Positions 1 to 8,577 of a stretch of 64,000 nucleotides of DNA are shown here, one piece after another. The notes below the pieces were generated by a model. The model saw only the letters and a program-made list of their open reading frames with translations. It did not search any database and had not been told where the DNA came from. Within the stretch, counting starts at the first letter, position 1. Each line of letters starts with the position of its first letter. Origin of the DNA: Nocardia kruczakiae NBRC 101016 (GTDB lineage: Bacteria > Actinomycetota > Actinomycetes > Mycobacteriales > Mycobacteriaceae); assembly GCF_001612965.1 (NCBI RefSeq), contig NZ_BDBL01000018.1, positions 56,972 through 120,971 on the forward strand. Direction: 5' to 3'. A program made the translations under genes and the position numbers.

Positions 1-1
1 C

Positions 2-823
2 ATCGTCACCAACAATCACGTCATCTCGATGGCCGCGCAGGACAAATCCGGGCGCGCCAAGATCCAGGCCACCTTCTCCGACGGCACCAGGGCCCCGGCC
101 CAGCTGGTCGGCCGCGACCCCAAGACCGACCTCGCGGTGCTGAAGGTCGACGTCAAGAACCTCACCGTCGCCCGGCTCGGGAAGTCGAGCGATGTGCAGG
201 TCGGTGACGACGTGCTGGCCATCGGCTCGCCGCTGGGCCTGAGCAAGACCGTCACCTCCGGCATCGTCAGCGCGTTGCACCGCGCGATCCAGGAGAGCCC
301 CGAGGCCGGCGACGACACCGCGGGCGCCTTCGACGCCGTGCAGACCGACGCCGCGATCAACCACGGCAACTCCGGCGGCGCCCTGGTCGACGGCGAGGGC
401 CGGTTGATCGGCATCAACACCGCCATCCGCAGCGAGAGCGGCGGATCGGTCGGCCTCGGCTTCGCGATCCCGGTGGATCTGGTGCAGCGGGTATCGCAGA
501 CCCTGATCCGCGACGGTGTGATGTATCACCCGTGGCTCGGTGTCAGCGCGAAGACCAAGCAGGTCGAGAACGACGTCATGAGCGGCGCCGCGGTGGCCGA
601 TGTGGTCGGCAACAGCCCGGCCGCCAAGGCGGGTATCGCCGAGGGCGATGTGATCGTCAAGGTGGGCGATCGGCAGGTCACCGAACCGGCCGAACTCACC
701 GTCGCCGTGCAGTCCCATCAGATCGGGGAGACGGTGAATTTCCAATTGATCCGCGACGGCCGCCAGGTCGATGTGCCGGTGACGCTGGAATCCGATAAGA
801 ACGCCCCGCAAGCACCCCAGTAG
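2..823 (+). CDS. htrA: HtrA/DegP-type serine protease with PDZ domain, 5' end missing
   Basis: C-terminal 273 residues of a trypsin-like periplasmic/membrane-anchored protease; the reading frame is open to the window edge, so the start, the membrane segment and the beginning of the protease domain lie outside. All three catalytic residues are visible: His at about residue 6 of the visible part (TNNHVI), Asp at about 43 (DPKTDLAVLKV) and Ser at about 124 (NHGNSGGAL). A single PDZ domain follows from about residue 175 (NSPAAKAGIAEGDVIVKVGD). The immediate downstream gene is tatB, the same order as Rv1223-Rv1224 in M. tuberculosis, where htrA belongs to the sigE envelope-stress locus. The role in envelope protein quality control is inferred from the family. 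Nothing indicates inactivation; only the truncation limits the call. Confidence 0.93.
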   Translation: MVTNNHVISMAAQDKSGRAKIQATFSDGTRAPAQLVGRDPKTDLAVLKVDVKNLTVARLGKSSDVQVGDDVLAIGSPLGLSKTVTSGIVSALHRAIQESPEAGDDTAGAFDAVQTDAAINHGNSGGALVDGEGRLIGINTAIRSESGGSVGLGFAIPVDLVQRVSQTLIRDGVMYHPWLGVSAKTKQVENDVMSGAAVADVVGNSPAAKAGIAEGDVIVKVGDRQVTEPAELTVAVQSHQIGETVNFQLIRDGRQVDVPVTLESDKNAPQAPQ

Positions 824-826
824 CCT
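821..826 (+). promoter_or_regulatory. Leaderless -10 (TAGCCT) for tatB
   Basis: TAGCCT matches the actinobacterial -10 pattern TANNNT and lies 6 nt before the tatB ATG at 833. Its first three bases are the htrA stop codon. No Shine-Dalgarno sequence precedes tatB, so an internal leaderless promoter is plausible. No clear -35 is seen. Confidence 0.5.
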
Positions 827-832
827 GGTCTT

Positions 833-1297
833 ATGTTCAATATCGGCTGGCCCGAGATGGTGATCCTGGTGGTCGCCGCGCTGGTGATTCTCGGCCCGGA
901 ACGGCTTCCGGGGGCGATTCGCTGGACCGCGCAGAGTCTGCGTCAGGTCCGCGACTACGCCTCCGGTGCCACCAGCCAGCTGCGCAACGATCTCGGACCC
1001 GAGCTCGACGAACTGCGCAAACCCCTGGAAGAGCTCAACGAACTGCGCAAACCACTCGAAGGTCTGCGCGGGATGACGCCGCGGTCGATGGTCACCAAAC
1101 ATCTCTTCGACGGTGACGATTCGCTGTTCACCGGCACCTTCGGGGGTGCGAATCCGGGTAACGGCTCGTCCGGCAATTCCGCGACTTCACAGACCGGTAC
1201 GCCGAATTCTGTGACCCCACCCAATTATTCGGTCCCCGAACCGCCGAAACCGCTCGACCGCAACGAGAAACCGCCGATCGATTTCGACGCCACCTGA
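833..1297 (+). CDS. tatB: Sec-independent translocase subunit TatB
   Basis: 154-residue component of the twin-arginine translocase, which receives folded Tat substrates with TatC. It has the hallmark N-terminus: one short membrane helix (about residues 3-20, with the early Glu in [18 protein letters not shown]) followed by the conserved GPERLPG hinge and an amphipathic helix. A charged, Glu/Arg/Leu-rich segment ([20 protein letters not shown]) suggests an extended helix with a small internal repeat, and the C-terminus is a Gly/Ser/Pro-rich tail. It starts 9 bp after htrA. The length is typical of mycobacterial TatB rather than TatA. A likely Tat client in this window is the DUF1906 protein at 40908-41639. 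Confidence 0.93.
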   Translation: MFNIGWPEMVILVVAALVILGPERLPGAIRWTAQSLRQVRDYASGATSQLRNDLGPELDELRKPLEELNELRKPLEGLRGMTPRSMVTKHLFDGDDSLFTGTFGGANPGNGSSGNSATSQTGTPNSVTPPNYSVPEPPKPLDRNEKPPIDFDAT

Positions 1298-1423
1298 TCG
1301 AAAAGCACTGATAGTCCCCTTACGAACCGCCCGGTCCGGCTCAAATGCCCGGTGTGCTCGATTGATTCGCCGCATGCGGAGGATTCGTCAACCGGACTAG
1401 ACACATCCGGCTGTCGAGCTATC

Positions 1424-1429
1424 TAGACT
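1424..1429 (+). promoter_or_regulatory. Leaderless -10 (TAGACT) for the HTH gene
   Basis: TAGACT lies 6 nt before the ATG at 1436 and no ribosome binding site is present, so the mRNA probably begins at or next to the start codon. The 138-bp gap after tatB contains no other recognisable signal. Confidence 0.5.
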
Positions 1430-1435
1430 TCGCAC

Positions 1436-2272
1436 ATGTCAGCCGACGAGGTGGCACGGGTGTTCGCGATCGAAGACAAGGTCGAACGTCTCAAGGCTGC
1501 CACCGAAGGGGTCGCGGCGGCCCAGCAGACCATCAACGAGCTCACCCGCATCCGCCGAGCGGTGATCAGAGAGCTGCATGCCGAGGGCTGGACCTTCGCC
1601 AGGATCGGTGCGGCAGCGGGACTTTCACGCGCCCGGATTCACCAGGTCAGTACCCAGGGCCCAGTGCCGGAAGGGTTGTTCTTCGGGCACGGACCACTCA
1701 CCGTGCTGACGCCCGATCTGCGCGCGGTCACCCGCGCCACGCCGCTGATCGGCGCGCCGGATGCCGCCGCCCCGCACCGGCTGGCGGAACTGTTGCGGCA
1801 GCTCGGATTCACCGTCTCGGTCGAACGGTTCCTCCCCGGGCGCCCGGTGGATCTCGACCGTGAGGGCCTGATCGTGCTCGGCGGGCCCGAATTGTCGCCC
1901 AGTCTGCGCTATCTGGTCTCGGCCGACCCGAGGCTGCGCCGGACCCTCGCGCGGGCCGGGCGAGTGCGCCGCGCGATCGAGGACCGGGCCGCCCGGCGGA
2001 TCTACCGGCCGGGCGGCACCGAACCCTTCGACATCGCCTATCTGGCGCGCCTGCCCCGCCCGGACGGGCGCGGGACCATTCTCGTCATCGACGGACTCCA
2101 TCCGCCCGGATCACTCGGCGCGATACGGCTTCTCGGCACCCGGCTGGCGACCCTGCACGAGCGCGCCGACACCCGGGCCTTCTCGGCGGTGATCGGCGTC
2201 CGCTACGACCGCCACACCGGCGAACCGATCGAGGTGGATCTGTTGACCCCGATCTACCGCCACGAACGGTGA
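1436..2272 (+). CDS. Sigma-region-4-like HTH DNA-binding protein of unknown function
   Basis: 278 residues. Residues 1-40 form a predicted long helix, followed by a helix-turn-helix at about 41-75 (GWTFARIGAAAGLSRARIHQ) resembling sigma-factor region 4 or resolvase-type HTHs. The remaining 200 residues are an alpha/beta domain with segments such as LIVLGGPELSP and ILVIDGLHPPG that look like a ligand-binding or degenerate sensory fold; I do not recognise its family. A regulatory role is inferred only from the HTH. The gene stands alone, after tatB and convergent with gpgS, at the place where M. tuberculosis has Rv1209-Rv1222 including glgA, glgC and sigE. Confidence 0.75.
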   Translation: MSADEVARVFAIEDKVERLKAATEGVAAAQQTINELTRIRRAVIRELHAEGWTFARIGAAAGLSRARIHQVSTQGPVPEGLFFGHGPLTVLTPDLRAVTRATPLIGAPDAAAPHRLAELLRQLGFTVSVERFLPGRPVDLDREGLIVLGGPELSPSLRYLVSADPRLRRTLARAGRVRRAIEDRAARRIYRPGGTEPFDIAYLARLPRPDGRGTILVIDGLHPPGSLGAIRLLGTRLATLHERADTRAFSAVIGVRYDRHTGEPIEVDLLTPIYRHER

Positions 2273-2318
2273 ATTCGGCGGCGGCTCCGCGAGTTGTCCC
2301 CTGTGCCGCGACGGGGAT

Positions 2319-3242
2319 TCAGGCGGCGACCTCGGTGGGACGCAGGGTGTTCATCGGCGGCCGATCCGCCAGGTGCACATCCGTACTCAGCGCGGTGAAT
2401 TCCTCACCGATGAGCGGGAATTGCGTCAACGCCGCGCCGGAGTCGCGAATTCCGCTGCGCCCCAGCACGGTTCCGAGAATCTGCCGGCTCATGACACCCA
2501 GGTCCGACAGCGGGCGATTACGATGAGTGCGCACGCCCAGATTCACCTGGCCGATCGCCGACAGGCCGAGCATGTCGAAAGTGTCCAGCAGCAGGCCGAT
2601 CTCCACACCGTAGCCCGGCGCGAACGGCACCGCGGTCAGCAATTCCCGCGTCCCCGCGTACTCACCGCCCAAGGGCTGCAACACCTTCGACAGATCCGGT
2701 CGCAGCGCCGCGAGCAGCGGCCGCGCCACCAGTTCGGTCACCCGGCCGCCACCGTGCTGCTCCACCGCCGCACCCTGACGCAGCGGCCGTCGGTAGTAGG
2801 CCTTCACCAGATGCATACCGTCCACGGTCAGCAGCGGACCCAGCAGTTTCGGCACGAACATCGGATCGGGATCGATCAGATCCGAATCGACGAAGGCCAC
2901 CAGATCGCCGGAGGTCGCGGCCAGCGAGCGCCACAGCACCTCCCCCTTACCGGGAACCGGCTCCAGTTCGGGCACGGCCTGCTCACGCGTGACCACCTGC
3001 GCCCCGGCCGCGCGGGCCCGCTCGGCCGTCGCGTCCACGGAGCCGGAATCCAGCACCACCAATTCGTCGACCAGCGTGCCGAGCAGCGGCCGGATACTGG
3101 CCACCACATCGGCGACCGTGCGTTCCTCGTTCAATGCCGGCAGCACCACCGAGACGGTGCGCCCATCCTTCGCGTCGACCAATTCGTCGATCGCCCACTG
3201 TGGTCGATCCCACGTATGCGTGGCAGTCCAATCGAACGTCAT
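2319..3242 (-). CDS. gpgS: Glucosyl-3-phosphoglycerate synthase (GT81)
   Basis: 307-residue retaining glycosyltransferase that moves glucose from a nucleotide sugar to 3-phosphoglycerate, the first step of methylglucose lipopolysaccharide synthesis (Rv1208 family). The GT-A fold is clear: VVLPALNEE at 33-40, DSGS at about 65-68, and the metal-binding FVDSDL at 117-122. The ATG at 3242 overlaps the folP2 stop in a 4-bp ATGA arrangement; an upstream in-frame start would add a low-complexity Arg/Pro stretch inside folP2 and was discarded. Gene order fadD6-folP2-gpgS equals Rv1206-Rv1207-Rv1208, pointing to translational coupling in one operon. Confidence 0.95.
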   Translation of the reverse strand: MTFDWTATHTWDRPQWAIDELVDAKDGRTVSVVLPALNEERTVADVVASIRPLLGTLVDELVVLDSGSVDATAERARAAGAQVVTREQAVPELEPVPGKGEVLWRSLAATSGDLVAFVDSDLIDPDPMFVPKLLGPLLTVDGMHLVKAYYRRPLRQGAAVEQHGGGRVTELVARPLLAALRPDLSKVLQPLGGEYAGTRELLTAVPFAPGYGVEIGLLLDTFDMLGLSAIGQVNLGVRTHRNRPLSDLGVMSRQILGTVLGRSGIRDSGAALTQFPLIGEEFTALSTDVHLADRPPMNTLRPTEVAA

Positions 3243-4117
3243 ACCAGACCTCGCAAGGTTCGTGCGGGGGGCCGGATGCCCTGAATCGCCGCGATCATGT
3301 CCACTACTCGCCGGGTTGCGGCGACCTCGTGGACTCGGAAGACCCGGGCGCCGGCCGCGGCCGCCCACGCGGTTGCCGCCAATGTCCCCTCCAATCGCTC
3401 GGAAAGCCCGACACCAAGAGTCTCTCCGATGAAATCCTTATTGCTCAGCGCCATCAAGACAGGCCATCCGGTATTTACAAGAATGTCCACGGCCCGCAAC
3501 AGTTCGAGCCCGTGATAGGTGTTTTTCCCGAAATCGTGGGTCGGATCGATGAGGATCGCATCCGCGGCGACCCCCGCCGCGCGCGCCGCCTCGGCAGCCC
3601 GGACCAGTGTATCGGTGACCTCGGACACCACATCGGCGTACCGGACCCGGTGCGGCCGGGTGCGCGGTTGAGCGCCGCCGGTGTGGCTGCACACGATCCC
3701 CACACCCAGTTCTGCGGCCACGCCCGCGAGCTGCGGGTCGGCACCGGCCCAGGTGTCGTTGATCAGATCCGCGCCCTCGGTCACCGCCGCTCGCGCGACC
3801 TCGCTGCGCCAGGTATCCACACTGATCAACAGGCCGGGATAGCGGGCCCTGATGGCCGCCACGAACGGCACCACCCGTCGTGCTTCCTCCGTGGCGTCGA
3901 CCTCGTCCCCCGGACCGGCCTTCACCCCGCCGATGTCGACCAGATCCGCCCCCTCGGACACGGCGCGGGCCACCGCGGCCATCGCGGCGTCGTCGGAGAA
4001 GGTGGCACCCCGGTCGTAGAAGGAATCGGGGGTTCGGTTGACGATCGCCATCACCAGCGCCCGATCCGTCGCCACCGGCTTACCGCACAGGGTGGACAGC
4101 GGTGACGCAGAACTCAT
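3239..4117 (-). CDS. folP2: Dihydropteroate synthase paralog FolP2
   Basis: 292 residues of the dihydropteroate synthase TIM-barrel family, close to Rv1207 rather than to the true FolP1. Family motifs include MAIVNRTPDSFYDRG, DIGGVKAGPG, ISVDTWR, LINDTWAG, LIDPTHDFGKN and FRVHEVAATRR. The mycobacterial counterpart is reported to lack normal DHPS activity, so the substrate is uncertain. Two starts compete: GTG at 4159 and ATG at 4117. I prefer 4117 because a TAGACT -10 lies 7 nt upstream, giving a leaderless start, and because the extra 14 residues are low-complexity. It sits 45 bp after fadD6 and overlaps gpgS by 4 bp. Confidence 0.9.
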   Translation of the reverse strand: MSSASPLSTLCGKPVATDRALVMAIVNRTPDSFYDRGATFSDDAAMAAVARAVSEGADLVDIGGVKAGPGDEVDATEEARRVVPFVAAIRARYPGLLISVDTWRSEVARAAVTEGADLINDTWAGADPQLAGVAAELGVGIVCSHTGGAQPRTRPHRVRYADVVSEVTDTLVRAAEAARAAGVAADAILIDPTHDFGKNTYHGLELLRAVDILVNTGWPVLMALSNKDFIGETLGVGLSERLEGTLAATAWAAAAGARVFRVHEVAATRRVVDMIAAIQGIRPPARTLRGLV

Positions 4118-4124
4118 GGAGGTG

Positions 4125-4130
4125 AGTCTA
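4125..4130 (-). promoter_or_regulatory. Leaderless -10 (TAGACT) for folP2
   Basis: On the minus strand TAGACT is followed by 7 nt and then the ATG at 4117. It would allow folP2-gpgS to be transcribed independently of fadD6 and decides the preferred start. Confidence 0.45.
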
Positions 4131-4162
4131 ATTGCCGGGCCCTCGGCGCCCTCCGACACGAC

Positions 4163-5932
4163 CTAGCCCCGGGGCGCGGTACCGGCCGCCACCTCGTCCG
4201 GGTAGCTCGCGTAGAACGGCACGTATCCCTGGTCGCGGCCCTTCAGCACATAGACCGCGGTCGAGTCGTCGGAGGCGTAGCCCTGTTTGCGCAGATCCAC
4301 CTTGCGACTCTTGAAGGTCGAGGTGGTCTCCAGTTCGGGCACCACGCGGACGAACAGCGGCACCGCGTAGCCGGGCAGGCGGTCGTAGAGCCGGGCGGCC
4401 AGCGCGGAGCCGTCGAAGGCGGCATCGGCGTCGAGGGTTACCGCGGCCATCCCCGCCTTACCGTCGGCTCCGGGCACGTCCACGCCGTACACCACCGCCT
4501 CGGTGATACCGGGCGCGCCGTCGAAGGCGCCCTCGACCTCGGTGGTCGCGACGTTCTCCCCCTTCCAGCGGAAGGTGTCGCCGAGGCGGTCGACGAACGC
4601 GATGTGGCGCCAATGCTGGTCGCGCACAAGATCTCCGGTGTCGAACCAGCAGTCGCCGTCGTCGAATGCGTTGCGCACCAACTTCGATTCGGTCGCGGAT
4701 TTGTCGGTGTAGCCGTCGAAGGGGGAACGGTCGGTGACCTTCGCCAGCAGCAGACCCACCCCGCCGGAGGCGACCTTGCGCAGTCGCCCGTCGGGGTATC
4801 GCCGCGCCTTACCGGTCTCCTCGTCGAATTCCACCACCGCGTAGGGCAACGGTCCGAATCCGGCGGTGCGATCCACGCCGAAGGCGTTGATGAAGGCGAT
4901 ATTCCCCTCACTCGCGCCGTAGAACTCCACCACCCGGCCGATGCCGAAGCGCCGCCGGAATTCGTCCCACAGCTCCGGGCGCAGGCCGTTGCCGACCGCC
5001 AGCCGCACCGAATGTTCGTGTTCGCGAGGCGATTCCGGCTGATTCAGCAGATAGCGGCACAGCTCGCCGATGTAGATGAACGCCGTCGACCTGGTCGCGA
5101 CGACCTCGTTCCAGAAATTCGACACCGAGAATTTGCGGCCCAGTGCCAGCGTCGCCCGCGAGCCGAGCACCGCGCCGAGCGCGACCGTCAACGCGTTGTT
5201 GTGATACAGCGGCAGACAGCAGTACATGGTGTCGCCGCCGCGCAGGCGGATGCCCAGACCACCCAGCCCGGCCATACTCTTCGTCCAGCGCAGATGGGTC
5301 ATCACGCTGGCCTTGGGCAGCCCGGTCGTGCCGGAGGTGAAGATCAGGAAGGCGCGCTCCCGGGCGCGGACGTCCGCGCACACCGCCGGATCCGCCGGAT
5401 CGGCAGCGCGGGCCAGCTCCTGCAATTCCTGCGTATACAGCAGATTCGGCGGCGGCTCGGGCAGTGAGCGCAGTGCCTCCTCGCATTCCTCGCCGATCAC
5501 GTTGACCGTGCTGTTCAGCAGTCCGAAGCTGTGAGCGAGTACCTGTTCGCGCTGATTGTGATTGAGCAGCCCGACCGTCGCGCCGAGCTTCACCGTCGCC
5601 AGCACCACGAACAGCGTCTCGGGGCGATTGGTCATCAGCACGCCCACCACATCGCCGCGGCGCACACCGCGCTGCGCCAGCACCTCGGCGAAGCAGTTCA
5701 CCTCGGTATTGGCCTCGCCGTAGGTGTATTCACGGCCCTCGAAGCGCAGGAACGGCCGATTCGGATACCGCCGTGCCGCCTTCTGGAAGTACAGCCCCAC
5801 CGAGGATTTGTCGTCCGCGCGCACCAGCATGCCGGTGGCGCCGCGCAGCATGCCCGGCGTCTCCATCGCCATGGCGGGCAGCCTGCGTGCCAGATCCCAG
5901 AGACTGATCGTGTTTCGGGCCTCGGCGGTCAC
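4163..5932 (-). CDS. fadD6: FATP-type fatty acyl-CoA synthetase FadD6
   Basis: 589-residue AMP-forming ligase that activates long or very long fatty acids to CoA thioesters. The AMP-binding P-loop FIFTSGTTGLPKAS is at about 197-209, followed by the typical FATP signatures YGASEGN, FDTGDLV, RWKGENVAT and a C-terminal lysine region (TFKSRKVDLRKQGY). The GTG at 5932 is chosen because GGAGGAGAAT precedes it directly; the upstream in-frame ATG at 6430 would overlap the LOG gene almost completely. It corresponds to Rv1206, also between a LOG gene and folP2. Role: lipid uptake and activation at the membrane, inferred from the family. Confidence 0.93.
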   Translation of the reverse strand: MTAEARNTISLWDLARRLPAMAMETPGMLRGATGMLVRADDKSSVGLYFQKAARRYPNRPFLRFEGREYTYGEANTEVNCFAEVLAQRGVRRGDVVGVLMTNRPETLFVVLATVKLGATVGLLNHNQREQVLAHSFGLLNSTVNVIGEECEEALRSLPEPPPNLLYTQELQELARAADPADPAVCADVRARERAFLIFTSGTTGLPKASVMTHLRWTKSMAGLGGLGIRLRGGDTMYCCLPLYHNNALTVALGAVLGSRATLALGRKFSVSNFWNEVVATRSTAFIYIGELCRYLLNQPESPREHEHSVRLAVGNGLRPELWDEFRRRFGIGRVVEFYGASEGNIAFINAFGVDRTAGFGPLPYAVVEFDEETGKARRYPDGRLRKVASGGVGLLLAKVTDRSPFDGYTDKSATESKLVRNAFDDGDCWFDTGDLVRDQHWRHIAFVDRLGDTFRWKGENVATTEVEGAFDGAPGITEAVVYGVDVPGADGKAGMAAVTLDADAAFDGSALAARLYDRLPGYAVPLFVRVVPELETTSTFKSRKVDLRKQGYASDDSTAVYVLKGRDQGYVPFYASYPDEVAAGTAPRG

Positions 5933-5973
5933 ATTCTCCTCCAACGATTTCCGGTCGGGCGGTGTCGATGCGC

Positions 5974-6540
5974 TCAGGCGGTGTCGATGCGCGGCGCGGT
6001 CAGGGCTCGGAATGCGGATGCCACATCCGCGGTCACGGTAATCCGATCCAGTGCGGGGCGCCCGATGAACCCGGCCGCGCTCAGCTCGTCCAGCCATGCG
6101 AACAGCCCGCGGTAGTGGCCGTTCGGGTCGAGCACCACCAGCGGTTTGCCGTGCAGTCCCAGATATCCGCCGGTCCACGCCTCGAAGAATTCTTCCAGCG
6201 TGCCGATTCCGCCCGGCAGGGTCAGGAAGGCGTCGGCGCGATCCTCCATGATCTGTTTGCGTTCGCGCATGGTGTCGGTGACGATCAGCTCGTCGCTGTC
6301 CACATCGGCGACTTCCTGATGCACCAGCCGTTTCGGGATCACGCCCGTGGTGCGGGCGCCGCCGGCGCGCGCGGCCACCGCCACCGCCCCCATCATCGAC
6401 ACATGTCCGCCGCCGGACACCAGTTGCCAACCGCGCCGGGCGATTTCACTGCCCACCTCGGCGGCCAGGCGCAGCGCGTCCGGATCCGCGGCGCTGGCCG
6501 AACAGTAGACACACACCGCGAACGGCTGCCCGCTCACCAC
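5974..6540 (-). CDS. LOG-family nucleotide phosphoribohydrolase (Rv1205 type)
   Basis: 188-residue Rossmann-like protein of the TIGR00730/LOG family, which cleaves nucleoside 5'-monophosphates such as cytokinin riboside monophosphate to free base and ribose 5-phosphate. Signatures are SGGGHVSMMGA, RERKQIMEDRADAF and the diagnostic PGGIGTLEEFFEAW. The start is GTG at 6540 (GTG GTG AGC), preceded by GGAGGATCA. It overlaps the upstream LOG paralog by 7 bp and precedes fadD6, matching Rv1205-Rv1206. The physiological substrate is not known from the sequence. Confidence 0.9.
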   Translation of the reverse strand: MVSGQPFAVCVYCSASAADPDALRLAAEVGSEIARRGWQLVSGGGHVSMMGAVAVAARAGGARTTGVIPKRLVHQEVADVDSDELIVTDTMRERKQIMEDRADAFLTLPGGIGTLEEFFEAWTGGYLGLHGKPLVVLDPNGHYRGLFAWLDELSAAGFIGRPALDRITVTADVASAFRALTAPRIDTA

Positions 6541-7337
6541 TGATCCTCCGTCCCGGTGGATTCCTCGCCGCGACGCGCGGCGGCCTGCAGCACGATGTCG
6601 ACCAGTTCCTCCACGCTGTCGGTGACGTGCAGCAGTTCCAGATCACCGGGCGAGATCTTGCCCGAGCCGCTCGGCGAATCGCGCAGCCAGTCGACCAGCC
6701 CCGCCCAGTACCGGCTGCCGAACAGGATGACCGGGAAGCGGGTGATCTTGTGGGTCTGGACCAGGGTGAGCGCCTCGAACAGCTCGTCCAGGGTGCCGAA
6801 GCCGCCGGGCAGGCAGATGAACGCCTGGGAGTACTTGACGAACATCGTCTTGCGGGCGAAGAAGTAGCGGAAGTTGATGCCGAGGTCGACCCACTCGTTG
6901 AGTCCCTGTTCCATCGGAAGTTCGATGCCGAGGCCCACGGAGTAGCCGCCCGCCTCACAGGCGCCGCGGTTGGCCGCCTCCATCACTCCGGGACCGCCGC
7001 CGGTGATCACCGCGAAACCGGCCTCGGCCAGGGCGGCGCCGATGGCCCGCGCCGCCTCGTATTCGGGCGTGTCCACCGGCGTGCGCGCGGAGCCGAAAAC
7101 CGCGACGGCCCTGGGGATTTCGGCGAGCGCGCCGAATCCCTCCACGAATTCGCTCTGAATCCGGAGCACCCGCCAGGGGTCTGTGTGGACCCAGTCGGTG
7201 GATCCGCGGCCGTCGAGCAGGTGCTGATCGGTGGTTCCGGTGCCCTGTTTGCGCGCCCGGCGCAACATGATCGGGCCGCGGAACTTGGGAGTGGACTTCG
7301 GTGATCTGGTCGGTGCGGGCTCGGACGCGGTGGACAT
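6534..7337 (-). CDS. Second LOG-family (TIGR00730) protein
   Basis: 267 residues; the core (about 70-260) is a LOG domain with FGSARTP, ITGGGPGVMEAANRGA, FVKYSQAFICLPGGFGTLDE and the conserved Arg/Lys of the YFFARKTMF segment. The N-terminal 60 residues are Pro/Lys/Arg-rich (RGPIMLRRARKQGTGTTDQH), typical of the longer LOG subgroup. It is a diverged tandem paralog of the next gene, with which it overlaps by 7 bp, and the two are likely cotranscribed. A TAGGTT -10 lies 7 nt before the ATG, suggesting a leaderless mRNA for the whole LOG-LOG-fadD6 unit. Enzymatic activity is inferred from the intact motif. Confidence 0.88.
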   Translation of the reverse strand: MSTASEPAPTRSPKSTPKFRGPIMLRRARKQGTGTTDQHLLDGRGSTDWVHTDPWRVLRIQSEFVEGFGALAEIPRAVAVFGSARTPVDTPEYEAARAIGAALAEAGFAVITGGGPGVMEAANRGACEAGGYSVGLGIELPMEQGLNEWVDLGINFRYFFARKTMFVKYSQAFICLPGGFGTLDELFEALTLVQTHKITRFPVILFGSRYWAGLVDWLRDSPSGSGKISPGDLELLHVTDSVEELVDIVLQAAARRGEESTGTEDQW

Positions 7338-7344
7338 GGGACCG

Positions 7345-7350
7345 AACCTA
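7345..7350 (-). promoter_or_regulatory. Leaderless -10 (TAGGTT) for the LOG-LOG-fadD6 unit
   Basis: TAGGTT on the minus strand, 7 nt before the ATG at 7337, with no Shine-Dalgarno sequence. It lies in the 18-bp gap after dapE. Confidence 0.45.
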
Positions 7351-7355
7351 CCGGT

Positions 7356-8456
7356 TCAGCCCTGGTGACCGGTCAGGTAGTTGCGCAGGATCTCGGTGAC
7401 GACGGTGATCTGGCGGGTGGGTACGCGCTCGTCCACCTTGTGCGCCAGATTGGGGTCGCCGGGCCCGAAATTGACCGCCGGAACACCGCGGGCGGCGAAT
7501 CGCGACACATCGGTCCAGCCGTATTTCGCGCGCACCCCGCCGCCGCCGTGCGAATGAACGCGCTCCACCAGGTTCTTCGCGGCCGGGGCCGACAGGCCCG
7601 GTAGCGCGCCGGGCGCACCGTCGGTCCGCTCGAAGCTCACATCCAGCCCGTCGAAGACCTCGCGCACATGCTCGGTCGCCTGGTCGAGGGTGCGATCGGG
7701 TGCGAACCGGAAGTTCACCAGTACCTCGGCCTCGTCGGGCACCACGTTGCCGGCCACGCCGCCCTCGACCTTCACCGCGGAAAGCCCCTCGCGATACACG
7801 CATCCGTCGATGTCCACCTCGCGCGGCACATAGTCGCGCAGCCGCTGCAGGACGGGCGCGAGCTTGTGAATGGCGTTGTCGCCCAGCCATGCTCGCGCGG
7901 TGTGGGCGCGGGTGCCGCCGAGACCGAGGCGGACCCGCAGCGTGCCCTGACAGCCCGCCTCGATCCACGCGCCCGACGGTTCGCCGAGGATGGCCAGATC
8001 GCCGTCCAGCCATTCGGGCAGTTCGCGTTCGATGCGGCCGAGACCGTTGTATTCGGCGGCGATCTCCTCGCAGTCGTAGAAGATCAGGGTCAGATCGCAG
8101 ACCGGATCGGCCACGGTGGCGGCCAGATGCAGGAACACCGCGTCGCCGGACTTCATGTCGACGCTGCCGCAGCCGAACAGCACTTCCTCACCGTCGATCG
8201 TCTCGAACCGGCCCGGTACGTTGTCGGCGATCGGCACGGTGTCCAGGTGACCGGCCATGATCACCCGGTGCGGCAGCCCGCGATTCGTGCGCGCCAGCAC
8301 GGTGTTGCCGTGCCGCAGCACCTCGAAACCCTCGGTCTGCTCGCGCAGCGCCCAGGCGACGGTGTCGGTGATCGCCGCCTCGTCGCGGGAGACACTGGGG
8401 ATGTCGACGAGGGTCGCGGTGATCGAGATCGGGTCGGCGCGCAGATCGATGGTCAC
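7356..8456 (-). CDS. dapE: Succinyl-diaminopimelate desuccinylase
   Basis: 366-residue M20 metallopeptidase-family enzyme that hydrolyses N-succinyl-LL-diaminopimelate to LL-DAP and succinate in the cytoplasm, on the lysine and peptidoglycan route. Zinc ligands and catalytic residues are recognisable in [51 protein letters not shown] and the C-terminal [15 protein letters not shown]. The dimerisation domain carries [12 protein letters not shown]. The start is GTG at 8456, 6 nt after a TAGGCT -10. It is divergent from dapD, the enzyme three steps earlier in the same succinylase branch, as in Rv1201c/Rv1202. Confidence 0.95.
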   Translation of the reverse strand: MTIDLRADPISITATLVDIPSVSRDEAAITDTVAWALREQTEGFEVLRHGNTVLARTNRGLPHRVIMAGHLDTVPIADNVPGRFETIDGEEVLFGCGSVDMKSGDAVFLHLAATVADPVCDLTLIFYDCEEIAAEYNGLGRIERELPEWLDGDLAILGEPSGAWIEAGCQGTLRVRLGLGGTRAHTARAWLGDNAIHKLAPVLQRLRDYVPREVDIDGCVYREGLSAVKVEGGVAGNVVPDEAEVLVNFRFAPDRTLDQATEHVREVFDGLDVSFERTDGAPGALPGLSAPAAKNLVERVHSHGGGGVRAKYGWTDVSRFAARGVPAVNFGPGDPNLAHKVDERVPTRQITVVTEILRNYLTGHQG

Positions 8457-8462
8457 CGGACC

Positions 8463-8468
8463 AGCCTA
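8463..8468 (-). promoter_or_regulatory. Leaderless -10 (TAGGCT) for dapE
   Basis: Minus-strand TAGGCT, 6 nt before the GTG at 8456. The same hexamer is used for divergent dapD at 8564-8569. The 121-bp intergenic region thus holds two mirror-image leaderless promoters about 96 bp apart. Confidence 0.5.
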
Positions 8469-8563
8469 AGTGTTCGCCCGTCCCACGACCGGGCCGAGCG
8501 GCTCGCCGGGGCGGACGGGCCGGGCGGCAACAGGTAGCCCACCACCTCGCGATCTGCACCCAG

Positions 8564-8569
8564 TAGGCT
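8564..8569 (+). promoter_or_regulatory. Leaderless -10 (TAGGCT) for dapD
   Basis: TAGGCT, 8 nt before the GTG at 8578; no ribosome binding site precedes the gene. Confidence 0.45.
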
Positions 8570-8577
8570 GAAGTGCC

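Noticed and set aside
5933..6430. Longer N-terminus for FadD6
   Set aside because: The extension lies entirely inside the LOG gene in another frame; GTG 5932 has a GGAGGAGAAT site directly upstream.
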